Of a stretch of DNA of 44,411 nt, positions 15,454 to 22,609 are shown one piece after another. Within the stretch, counting starts at the first letter, position 1. Each line of letters begins with the position of its first letter. The stretch is taken from positions 1 through 44,411 of the forward strand of contig DASRFJ010000313.1 of NCBI GenBank assembly GCA_035651595.1. Reading direction: 5' to 3'. The DNA comes from JAFARZ01 sp035651595 (GTDB taxonomy: Bacteria; Actinomycetota; Actinomycetes; Streptosporangiales; Streptosporangiaceae). The notes below the pieces were generated by a model, which saw only the letters and a list, made by a program, of their open reading frames with translations, did no database searches and was not told the DNA's origin. The translations under genes were made by a program, and so were the position numbers.

Positions 15454-16293
15454 ATGAGCGACCTCGCTGGGCGCACGTTCTTGATTACGGGAGCGAATAC
15501 GGGGATCGGGCTGGCGACGGCCAAGGAGCTGGCGGCCCGCGGCGGGCGGGTCCTGGTGACGGCCCGCACCGCGGAGAAGGCGGAGAACGCGGTCGCGGCG
15601 ATCAAGTCGGCGACGGGCAGCAAGGCCGTGTCATATCTGTTGCTCGACCTCGCCGACCTGGACTCGGTGCGCGGGTGCGCGGAAGCGTTCCTGACGCTCG
15701 ACGAGCCGTTGCACGTGCTCGTCAACAACGCGGGGCTGGCCGGGCGACAGGGGGTGACGAAACAGGGCTTCGAGCTGGCCTTCGGCGTCAACCACCTGGG
15801 CCACTTCGCGCTCACCATGGCGCTGCTGGACCGGCTGCGGGCCAGCGCGCCGTCCCGGGTTGTGGTCGTGTCCAGCGACTCGCACTACGCGGCGAAAGGC
15901 ATCGACTTCGGTGAGCTGCGGCGGCGCGGGCGCGGTATAACCGGCATGCATCAGTACGCGGTATCCAAGCTGTGCAACGTGCTGTTCGCGCAGGAACTCG
16001 CGCGCCGCCAGGCCGGGACCGGGCTCACCACGTACGCGCTGCACCCCGGTGTGGTGGCCTCCGACATCTGGCGGCGGGTGCCGGCTCCGGCCCGGTCGCT
16101 GATGAAGCGCCGCATGCTGTCCACCGAGGACGGCGCGCGCACGTCCGTGTACTGCGCGGCGTCGCCGGATGTGGCGGCGGACAGCGGGCTCTTCTACGAC
16201 AAATGCGCGAAACGCCGGCCCAGCAACGCAGCGACACCGGAACTGGCCACGGAGCTTTGGCGGCACAGCGAAGACTGGACCGCGCAGGCTTAG
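15454..16293 (+). CDS. Short-chain dehydrogenase/reductase
   Basis: A 279-residue NAD(P)-dependent oxidoreductase of the classical SDR fold, closest in style to retinol-dehydrogenase/WW-domain-oxidoreductase-like members. It has the nucleotide-binding TGANTGIG near residue 11, VNNAG, the catalytic serine strand VVVVSSDSH, and Tyr168/Lys172 in YAVSK. The Arg after strand 2 (VTARTAEKA) suggests NADPH preference. Substrate unknown. The ATG has no clear ribosome site. The last 4 nt overlap the end of the convergent marR-type gene. Confidence 0.88.
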   Translation: MSDLAGRTFLITGANTGIGLATAKELAARGGRVLVTARTAEKAENAVAAIKSATGSKAVSYLLLDLADLDSVRGCAEAFLTLDEPLHVLVNNAGLAGRQGVTKQGFELAFGVNHLGHFALTMALLDRLRASAPSRVVVVSSDSHYAAKGIDFGELRRRGRGITGMHQYAVSKLCNVLFAQELARRQAGTGLTTYALHPGVVASDIWRRVPAPARSLMKRRMLSTEDGARTSVYCAASPDVAADSGLFYDKCAKRRPSNAATPELATELWRHSEDWTAQA

Positions 16294-16709
16294 GCCGGCC
16301 CGTCGAGAAGCGCGCGAAGGGCCTGCTTGAGCCGTGCCGCCTCCGCGGCGGAGAGCGGGCTGAGGAACTCCTCCTCCGCCCGCTTTGCGGCCTGAAGTGC
16401 CTGCCTGGTGATGGCCCGCCCAGTCTCGGTCAGTTCCACGACGTTCTTCCGGCGGTCGTCCGGGTCCTGGCGCCGCCGGACGAGATCTCTGTCCTGAAGG
16501 TCGTCGATCAGCGCGACCATGGTGGTCCGGTCGATGCCCATCAGGCGGGCGAGCTCTCCCTGGGCCAGCGGCTGCGGGGTGTCGATTTCGCGGAGCACGG
16601 CGGCCTCCCTGCCGCTGATCCCGCTGGGCGCGAGCGCGGCGGCGGTGAGCTGGAAGAACCGCTCGTGTACGTGCTTGAGCAGGTACCCGAGATGGTCGGT
16701 CGTGGACAC
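16290..16709 (-). CDS. MarR family transcriptional regulator
   Basis: A 139-residue winged-helix regulator. The recognition region QGELARLMGIDRTTMVALIDDLQDRDLVRR followed by DPDDRRKNVVELTETG is the standard MarR wing with the DxRxK-type motif. It is divergent from the LLM oxidoreductase gene and the shared gap holds two inverted repeats, so it most likely represses that gene and itself, released by a small aromatic or oxidised ligand (family knowledge). GTG at 16709 lies 6 nt behind TAGGCT on its strand, so the transcript is probably leaderless. Confidence 0.9.
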   Translation of the reverse strand: MSTTDHLGYLLKHVHERFFQLTAAALAPSGISGREAAVLREIDTPQPLAQGELARLMGIDRTTMVALIDDLQDRDLVRRRQDPDDRRKNVVELTETGRAITRQALQAAKRAEEEFLSPLSAAEAARLKQALRALLDGPA

Positions 16710-16715
16710 GGGTCC

Positions 16716-16750
16716 AGCCTACGGATAGGCTGATCGTCAGTTATACTGAC
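16716..16750. promoter_or_regulatory. Divergent promoter with MarR operator candidates
   Basis: AGCCTA-CGGA-TAGGCT (16716-16731) overlaps the -10 box of the marR-type gene. GTCAGT-TAT-ACTGAC (16736-16750) overlaps TATACT (16742-16747), the best -10 for the LLM oxidoreductase. A further ACTGA/TCAGT pair follows. The overlaps are as expected for a repressor that closes both promoters. Confidence 0.6.
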
Positions 16751-16789
16751 TTTCAGTTGGACTGCTTATTATCGCCACGGGAGGACGCC

Positions 16790-17710
16790 ATGGACCGGGT
16801 GAGCTTCGGCATCAAGACCAGCCAGGCTGGCCTGACGTACGACCAGATCCTTCGGACCTGGCGCGAAGCCGAGGCGGTGCCGGAGTTCGAGCACGCCTGG
16901 CTGTGGGATCACCTTGTTCCGCTGCGGGGCGAGGTGACCGGCGCGGCGCTGGAGGCATGGACGCTGCTCGCCGGGCTCGCGGCCCAGACCAGCCGGCTGC
17001 GGCTGGGCGTGATCGTGACCAGCAACCGGATCCGTCCGCCCGCCGTGCTAGCCAAGATGGCGGCAACGGTCGACATCATCGCGGGCGGGCGGCTGGTGTT
17101 CGGGATCGGCGCGGGCGGCAGCGCACTGAACGACCCCGCCTACCGGGAAATGGTGCATCGCGAGTACGACGCCTTCGGCATCGACGTGGTCACCCCCGTC
17201 GAGGCGCTGACCGCGCTCAGCGAGACATGCGATCTGGTCAGGAAGCTCTGGGCCGAGGACAAGCCCTTCGACTTCGACGGCCAGTGCTATCGCCTCCGCG
17301 GGGCCATCTGCGAGCCCAAGCCCGTCCAGCGCCCGGGTCCGCCGATCATGATCGGCGCCGGCGGCGAACGATCCGCGCTGCGGGTGGTCGCGCGGCACGC
17401 CGACATCTGGGCCAGCCCCACGTTCACCGCGGCCGACTTCCGCCGCAAGAGCGCCGTCCTCGATGACCACTGCGCGGCGATCGGCCGCGACCCGGCCGAG
17501 ATCACCCGCTCCGTCCAGGTCTTCTTCACCCCGCAAGAACCGGCCCAGGGCAGTTCACCGCGGTTTCCCGGCCCGGCCGGCGCCCGCGAACTGCTCGCCG
17601 AACTGATCGACGCGGGCGCGCGGCACCTCGTCCTGGCCCCCGTCGGGGCGCCCTCCATGCAGTGGGTCGCCGACGAAATCATCAGGCCCGTCCAAACACT
17701 ACATCCGTAG
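16790..17710 (+). CDS. LLM-class (F420/flavin-dependent) oxidoreductase
   Basis: A 306-residue luciferase-like monooxygenase-fold protein. Recognisable parts are the WLWDHL strand near residue 40, TSRLRLGVIVTSNRIRPPAVLAKMAATVDIIAGGRLVFGIGAGG, and the late PPIMIGAGGERSALRVVARHADIW. The MAATVDIIAGGR..FGIGAG run is typical of the bacterial luciferase superfamily, many of whose actinobacterial members use coenzyme F420. ATG 16790 follows GGGAGG; an in-frame TTG at 16757 is less likely. It is divergent from the MarR gene and probably controlled by it. Substrate unknown. Confidence 0.87.
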   Translation: MDRVSFGIKTSQAGLTYDQILRTWREAEAVPEFEHAWLWDHLVPLRGEVTGAALEAWTLLAGLAAQTSRLRLGVIVTSNRIRPPAVLAKMAATVDIIAGGRLVFGIGAGGSALNDPAYREMVHREYDAFGIDVVTPVEALTALSETCDLVRKLWAEDKPFDFDGQCYRLRGAICEPKPVQRPGPPIMIGAGGERSALRVVARHADIWASPTFTAADFRRKSAVLDDHCAAIGRDPAEITRSVQVFFTPQEPAQGSSPRFPGPAGARELLAELIDAGARHLVLAPVGAPSMQWVADEIIRPVQTLHP

Positions 17711-17741
17711 TAGCTCACTACAGCAATAGTAAGCTGAGGCG

Positions 17742-18377
17742 GTGAGCAGGATCGATGAGGTCGGTGACGCCGCGATCGCGGTGCTCGCGGCCGCGGGCAC
17801 GCGCGGCCTGACACACCGGGCGGTCGACGCGGCCGGCCGCCTGCCGCCGGGCACCACGTCGAACTACGCGAGAACCAGGGCGGCGCTGCTGGCGATCACC
17901 CTGCGCCGGATCGCCGAGCTCGACGCCGCCGAGGGCGCGGTCCAGGCCGGCGAGGCCGCCGAGGCAGTCAGCGCCGCCCGGGCCGCCACGACCGCCGTGG
18001 CCCCGCCGCTCACCGTTTCCGCCCTGGCCAGCCTGCTCGCCGGGATGCTGCACCGGATGATCACCGACGCGGCGATCAGGCGGCGCCTGCTTGCCCGCTT
18101 TGAGCTGGCGTTCGAGGCGACCAGGCGACCGGAACTGCGTGCCGCGTACGACGAGCTGGGCGGCGCGTTCCGCGGCCAGGTCGCCCGCTTGCTCGGCCTC
18201 GCCGGGTCGGCCGCGTCCGACCGCGACGCCTGGACGCTGATCGCCTGGCTTGAGGGGACGGCGTTCTACGCACTGGCCGGCGCCGGCGGGGGCGCCGTTC
18301 CATCTCCGGCCGAGCTGCGCGCCCAGGTCAGCCTCCTGCTCGCCAGCATGTGCGCCGATGAATCCGGTACGGCATGA
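17742..18377 (+). CDS. TetR family transcriptional regulator
   Basis: A 211-residue protein with an N-terminal helix-turn-helix: AAGTRGLTHRAVDAAGRLPPGTTSNYARTRAALL has the TetR layout in which the helix after G-x-x-x-x-x-Y contacts DNA. The C-terminal helical part is the ligand and dimer domain, with no similarity that tells the ligand. GTG start with GAGG just upstream. GTAGT-AGCTC-ACTAC at 17707-17721 is an operator candidate. It follows the LLM oxidoreductase on the same strand with a 31-nt gap. Confidence 0.8.
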   Translation: MSRIDEVGDAAIAVLAAAGTRGLTHRAVDAAGRLPPGTTSNYARTRAALLAITLRRIAELDAAEGAVQAGEAAEAVSAARAATTAVAPPLTVSALASLLAGMLHRMITDAAIRRRLLARFELAFEATRRPELRAAYDELGGAFRGQVARLLGLAGSAASDRDAWTLIAWLEGTAFYALAGAGGGAVPSPAELRAQVSLLLASMCADESGTA

Positions 18378-18424
18378 TCGTCACTAGTAGCGGGCATTAA
18401 TCACGACCGAGGAGGCATGGGGGC

Positions 18425-19501
18425 ATGAGACTTCCCGTCAACCCGCCGGTGGCGCCGATGCTGGCCAAGCCTGTCGCGACGATCCCGGTCGGGGATTACG
18501 TCTTCGAGCCGAAGTGGGACGGCTTCCGGTCGATCATCTTCCGTGACGGCGACGAGATCGAGATCGGCAGCCGCAACGAACGGCCGATGACGCGCTACTT
18601 TCCCGAGCTGGTCGCGACCTTCGCGGAGCAGCTGCCGGAGCGGTGCGTGATCGACGGGGAGATCGTGGTCCCGGACGGCGCGGGCCGGCAGCTCGACTTC
18701 GAGGCGCTCCAGCAGCGCATCCATCCGGCGGCGAGCCGGGTGAACATGCTGTCCGTCCAGACGCCGGCCCACTTCGTCGCGTTCGACCTGCTCGCCCTCG
18801 GCGACGTGGACTACATGGACCGGCCGTTCCGGGAGCGCCGCGCCGCGCTGGAGGCCGCGCTGGCCGGGGTGAAAGCGCCGATCCACCTCACCCGGGCGAC
18901 CAGCGACCGCGAGGTTGCCACTGGCTGGTTCAGCCAGTTCGAGGGCGCCGGCCTGGACGGGCTGATCGCGAAGTCGCCGGCCAGCACGTACCAGCCGGAC
19001 AAGCGGGTCATGTTCAAGATCAAGCACGATCGCACCGCGGATTGCGTGGTGGCCGGATACCGGGTGCACAAGACCGGAAACGACGCCATCGGTTCGCTGC
19101 TGCTCGGCCTGTACAACAAGGACGGCAAGCTGGCCAACGTCGGCGTGATCGGCGCATTCCCGATGGAGCGGCGCCGCGAGCTGTTCCAGGAGATGCAGGC
19201 CTTGGTCACCACGTTCGAGGACCACCCGTGGAACTGGGCCGAACACGAGGCGGGCGAGCGGACCCCGCGCAAGGGCATGAACAGCCGGTGGAACGCCGAC
19301 AAAGACCTGGCGTTCATCCCGCTGCGGCCCGAGCGCGTGGTCGAGGTCCGCTACGACCACATGGAGGGCCCGCGGTTCCGGCACACCGCCCAATTCGTCC
19401 GCTGGCGGGACGACCGGACCCCGCGGTCGTGCACCTACGAGCAGCTGGAAGAACCGGTCAGCTACGACCTGGCGGAAGTCCTCGGAGCCGACCGTGGCTA
19501 G
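18425..19501 (+). CDS. ATP-dependent DNA ligase, LigC-type
   Basis: A 358-residue ligase. Motif I is EPKWDGFR with Lys30 as the AMP-accepting lysine; CVIDGEIVV is motif III, GLDGLIAKSP motif IV and VMFKIKHDRTADCVV motif V, followed by an OB-fold domain. It lacks the polymerase and nuclease domains of full LigD, like mycobacterial LigC. Its stop overlaps the start of the LigD-type polymerase gene by 8 nt, so the two are made together and likely act as a split repair complex: polymerase fills a short gap, ligase seals it. No Ku gene is in the window. Confidence 0.9.
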   Translation: MRLPVNPPVAPMLAKPVATIPVGDYVFEPKWDGFRSIIFRDGDEIEIGSRNERPMTRYFPELVATFAEQLPERCVIDGEIVVPDGAGRQLDFEALQQRIHPAASRVNMLSVQTPAHFVAFDLLALGDVDYMDRPFRERRAALEAALAGVKAPIHLTRATSDREVATGWFSQFEGAGLDGLIAKSPASTYQPDKRVMFKIKHDRTADCVVAGYRVHKTGNDAIGSLLLGLYNKDGKLANVGVIGAFPMERRRELFQEMQALVTTFEDHPWNWAEHEAGERTPRKGMNSRWNADKDLAFIPLRPERVVEVRYDHMEGPRFRHTAQFVRWRDDRTPRSCTYEQLEEPVSYDLAEVLGADRG

Positions 19502-20816
19502 CCCGAAGACGGTCCTGGAGGTGGGTGGCCGGGAGGTCGCGGTCAGCAATCCCGGCAAGGTCTACTTCCCGAAGGCCGGGCTGACAAAGCTGGACCTGGT
19601 CCAGTTCTACCTGTCCGTCGCGGACGGCGCGCTCGGCGGCGTGCGCAACCGGCCGATGGCCCTCAAGCGGTTCGTGAACGGCGCCGAAGGCGAGCCGTTC
19701 TTCCAGAAGCGCGCGCCGGAGAAGCGCCCGGACTGGATCGAGACCGCCGAGCTCCGCTTCCCGTCCGGCCGCACCGCCGACGAGGTCGTGCTGCGCGAGC
19801 CCGCCGGGCTGGCCTGGGTGGTGAACCTGGGCTGCATCGACCTGAACCCGCACCCGGTTCGGGACTCGGATCTGGACCACCCAGACGAGCTGCGCGTCGA
19901 CCTGGACCCGGTGCCCGGAGTGGAATGGCCGCAGATCCGGGACGTGGCCATGGTCGCGCGCGACGTGCTGCGCGACTTCGGCCTGACCGGCTGGCCGAAG
20001 ACATCCGGTTCCCGCGGTATGCACATCTACGCGCGCATCCACCCGGAGTGGGGGTTCACCGACGTCAGGCGCGCCGCGGTGGCCGTCGCCCGCGAGATCG
20101 AGCGGCGAGCGCCCGACATCGCCACGTCGAAGTGGTGGAAGGAGGAGCGGCACGGCGTCTTCGTCGACTACAACCAGAACGCCAAGGACCGCACGGTCGC
20201 GTCCGCGTACTCGATCCGGCCGGTGCCCGACGCCCGGGTGTCCGCACCGCTGACCTGGGACGAGGTCCCGACGTGCAATCCGGCCGACTATACGATCAGG
20301 ACCGTGCCCGAGCGGTACGCGTCGATCGGCGACCCGTGGGCCGGGATGGACGACGCGCCGGGCCCGCTCGACGGCCTGCTCGAGCTGGCCGCCAGGGACG
20401 AGGCGGCAGGCGTTCCCGACGCGCCGTGGCCGCCGCACTACGAGAAGCAGACCGGCGAGGCCCCGCGCGTGCAGCCCTCCAAGCGCCGCGCCCCGGAGGT
20501 GGCACCGCCGCCGCCCGGCGAATCGTACGGCGCGACCGGGCGCCGCAAGTCCACCAAGCCGCTGATCGAGATCGCCCGCGCGGCCACCAAGGCCGAGGCG
20601 ATGGAGGGTCTGGAGCGGTGGAAGGCCCGGCACCCCGAGGTGTGGCCGCATATCCAGCCCGCGGACGTGCTCACCGACTCGATGCGCGGCAGGAGCTACA
20701 GCTGGACGCGCATCCGGCTCAACCTCGAGCACGTCCCCGAGGCGGAACGCCCGGCCCAGGAAGCACTCGAGGTCACCTACGACCCCTGGCAAGAAGAAGG
20801 CCGCCAGCCCCGCTAA
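19494..20816 (+). CDS. LigD-type primase-polymerase (PolD/PrimPol)
   Basis: A 440-residue archaeo-eukaryotic-primase-fold enzyme, like the LigD polymerase domain. Signatures include NPGKVYFPKAGLTK, the catalytic RVDLDPVPG (DxD metal pair), SGSRGMHIYARI and VDYNQNAKDRTVASAYS. Known relatives add one or a few nucleotides, often ribonucleotides, into gaps or at breaks. A C-terminal extension from about residue 340 has a Pro-rich linker and a YGATGRRKSTKP segment, which may bind DNA or the ligase. GTG start overlaps the ligase gene. The pair copies the mycobacterial arrangement of LigC with a stand-alone polymerase, linked there to base excision repair. Confidence 0.9.
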   Translation: MASPKTVLEVGGREVAVSNPGKVYFPKAGLTKLDLVQFYLSVADGALGGVRNRPMALKRFVNGAEGEPFFQKRAPEKRPDWIETAELRFPSGRTADEVVLREPAGLAWVVNLGCIDLNPHPVRDSDLDHPDELRVDLDPVPGVEWPQIRDVAMVARDVLRDFGLTGWPKTSGSRGMHIYARIHPEWGFTDVRRAAVAVAREIERRAPDIATSKWWKEERHGVFVDYNQNAKDRTVASAYSIRPVPDARVSAPLTWDEVPTCNPADYTIRTVPERYASIGDPWAGMDDAPGPLDGLLELAARDEAAGVPDAPWPPHYEKQTGEAPRVQPSKRRAPEVAPPPPGESYGATGRRKSTKPLIEIARAATKAEAMEGLERWKARHPEVWPHIQPADVLTDSMRGRSYSWTRIRLNLEHVPEAERPAQEALEVTYDPWQEEGRQPR

Positions 20817-20830
20817 CTGGCGATCCGCCA

Positions 20831-20883
20831 ATTATCGCGGACACTTACCCCCCCAGATCGGGGGGGTAAGTGTCCGCAATGAT
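20831..20883. repeat. Dispersed 24-bp hairpin, copy 2
   Basis: Arms 20831-20854 and 20860-20883 around the loop AGATC. It matches copy 1 at 14314 except for a pair changed on both sides (GACGCTTA/TAAGCGTC there, GACACTTA/TAAGTGTC here) and two imperfect pairs near the base. It stands in the gap between the convergent polymerase and trehalose synthase genes. Confidence 0.85.
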
Positions 20884-20964
20884 CTGAGGGCCCGATGATG
20901 CGCCCGGAATGGGTGAAATGTCCGGCGGGCGGGGCGCGGGTACGTGGACACGCGGGCGAGGCTT

Positions 20965-21106
20965 CGGTCAGGCCGGGGGCGGTCAGGCTGGGGATTCGGT
21001 CATGTTGGGGAGGCTGCGGTCAGGCTGGGGGAATCGGTCATGTTGGGGAGGCTTCGGTCAGGCTGGGGGAATCGGTCAGGCTGGGTTGCGGTGAGGGATT
21101 CGGTCA
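20965..21106. repeat. Array of eight CGGTCA (TGACCG) repeats
   Basis: CGGTCA followed by a (G/T)G(C/T)(T/C)GG-like tail occurs at 20965, 20980, 20997, 21017, 21035, 21055, 21073 and 21101, mostly 15-20 nt apart, with a degenerate copy near 21089. Longer units of about 38 nt are duplicated at 20990-21060. The array spans the stop codon (21000-21002) of the trehalose synthase gene, whose TGA is itself part of a unit. Confidence 0.85.
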
Positions 21107-22457
21107 TGCTGGGGGTTCGGGCGCGGGGTAGGTTCTGGGTCAGGACGGGTTCGGGCTGGACTGGCCCGGGCTGGGGGCCGGCCAGGGATTCCAGGAGGGT
21201 AGCGGTCTGGATCAGCTGGCGGTCGTCGAGGTAGCGGTGCAGCACGCGGGCGTGCGCGGCCTCGCCCAGGCGGCGGGCAAGCACGTCGTCGGCCAGCAGG
21301 CGCCGCAGGGCCGCCGCGAACTCGGCCGGGTCGGCGGGATCGGACAGAAGCAGGCCGGTTCGTTCCGCCATGATCTGGTCTTGAATTCCGCCGACAGCAC
21401 TGGCGATGACGGGTTTGGTTTTCCACATTCCCTCAGCCACCGTCAGCCCGAATCCCTCGGCCAGGCTTTTCTGCACGAGGATTGTGGCGTGGCGCTGGAG
21501 CGCGTTGACGATCGTCGCGTTGTGGCCGGCGTCGTCCATCGGAATGCTGACCAGGTGAATGCGCGACCTGATGTCCGCCAGGAGTTTCGCGCGAATCGCG
21601 TGACACTGGGCGAACACCTCGGCGCCTTCCGGGTCGTCGGCGACGCCACGGACGGCTGGGCCGGCCAGCACCAGGTGTACATCCGCGGGCAGGTCCGCCA
21701 GGCGGAAGCCGGTCATCACGCCGGGCATGTCCTTGAGCCGGTCCCAGCGGCTGACTTGCACGACCAGGCGCGGCGCGGTGGGCAGCCCGGCGCGGGCGAG
21801 GATGGCGGCGGGGTCGTGCAGCGGACGGTTCTTGGCGGACAGCGGGTCGATTGACGGCGGAATTATCGCCAGCTTTCGCCGGTCGATCCAGGGCGGGGCG
21901 AACAGCGCACGCGAGAATACGAATGCGTCGGCCTCGTCAATGTAGCGCCGAAGGAATTCCCAGGCCGAGATCGAAACGTCGTTTGGCGTGTCGCGGCCGA
22001 TATGGGATCGCCATGCGACTCGCACGCCGGAAGGGCGCAGCTGGCAAGCCAGGCCCGCGGTCTGCGGATCGTGCAACATAACGATATCGCCGGGATTGAT
22101 AGCGAGTGCGTTGCAGCTGAGGATTTCCTGGTAATGCCGGTGATCGGCTTCGGTGAACTTTCCCGGCACGCCGTGAATGGCGTTGTGCAGCCGCTTGGTG
22201 ATGACGAAGAACCGCTCGTCGGCGTCGATGACCAGCCAGCGCATGCGCACGCCGGCGTCGAGGAAATAACCGAGCAGGCCATGCAGCATTTCCGCGATGC
22301 CGCCGCCGGTCGCGACCGAACTCACCTGCCACACGACGCGGCCGTCGAGGGCCCGCGCGGCCCGGTGGACGGCGGCCTCCAGCGCAGCGGCCTGCGAATC
22401 CGGCAGAACGCTCGAAAGAGCCCCAATCGGGCGCCGCCTCAGCTCTACTTCGTGCAT
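21000..22457 (-). CDS. treT: Trehalose synthase, GT4 glycosyltransferase (TreT-like)
   Basis: A 485-residue retaining glycosyltransferase of the GT-B fold. The N-terminal VWQVSSVATGGGIAEMLHGLLGY..DAGVRMRWLVI and ITKRLHNAIHG are typical of TreT, which joins NDP-glucose and glucose to make trehalose, reversibly. The C-terminal half has QVSRWDRLKDMPGVM and QKSLAEGFGLTVAEGMWKTKPVIAS, with the donor-binding E-x7-E motif. The last about 45 residues are Pro/Thr/Ser-rich and encoded by a repeat array, so they are probably a recent tail outside the fold. ATG has GGGGG 10 nt upstream. It is convergent with the ligase-polymerase genes and divergent from glpD. Confidence 0.82.
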   Translation of the reverse strand: MHEVELRRRPIGALSSVLPDSQAAALEAAVHRAARALDGRVVWQVSSVATGGGIAEMLHGLLGYFLDAGVRMRWLVIDADERFFVITKRLHNAIHGVPGKFTEADHRHYQEILSCNALAINPGDIVMLHDPQTAGLACQLRPSGVRVAWRSHIGRDTPNDVSISAWEFLRRYIDEADAFVFSRALFAPPWIDRRKLAIIPPSIDPLSAKNRPLHDPAAILARAGLPTAPRLVVQVSRWDRLKDMPGVMTGFRLADLPADVHLVLAGPAVRGVADDPEGAEVFAQCHAIRAKLLADIRSRIHLVSIPMDDAGHNATIVNALQRHATILVQKSLAEGFGLTVAEGMWKTKPVIASAVGGIQDQIMAERTGLLLSDPADPAEFAAALRRLLADDVLARRLGEAAHARVLHRYLDDRQLIQTATLLESLAGPQPGPVQPEPVLTQNLPRARTPSMTESLTATQPDRFPQPDRSLPNMTDSPSLTAASPT

Positions 22458-22609
22458 CTGTGCCCCCGTCGTATCAGTTCCGCACCCCCGGCCGCGCGAA
22501 ACCTTGTGGTGGCGATCACGTCACGTTCCGGCATCGGACACTTCCGCTTAAGATTGACGATGTACATACATAGCAGAACGGACTGGTTGCTACCTGACGG
22601 GGGAACCGA

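Noticed and set aside
20965..21106. Possible CRISPR array
   Set aside because: Repeats are only about 6-12 nt with irregular gaps, spacers are themselves similar, and no cas gene is near.
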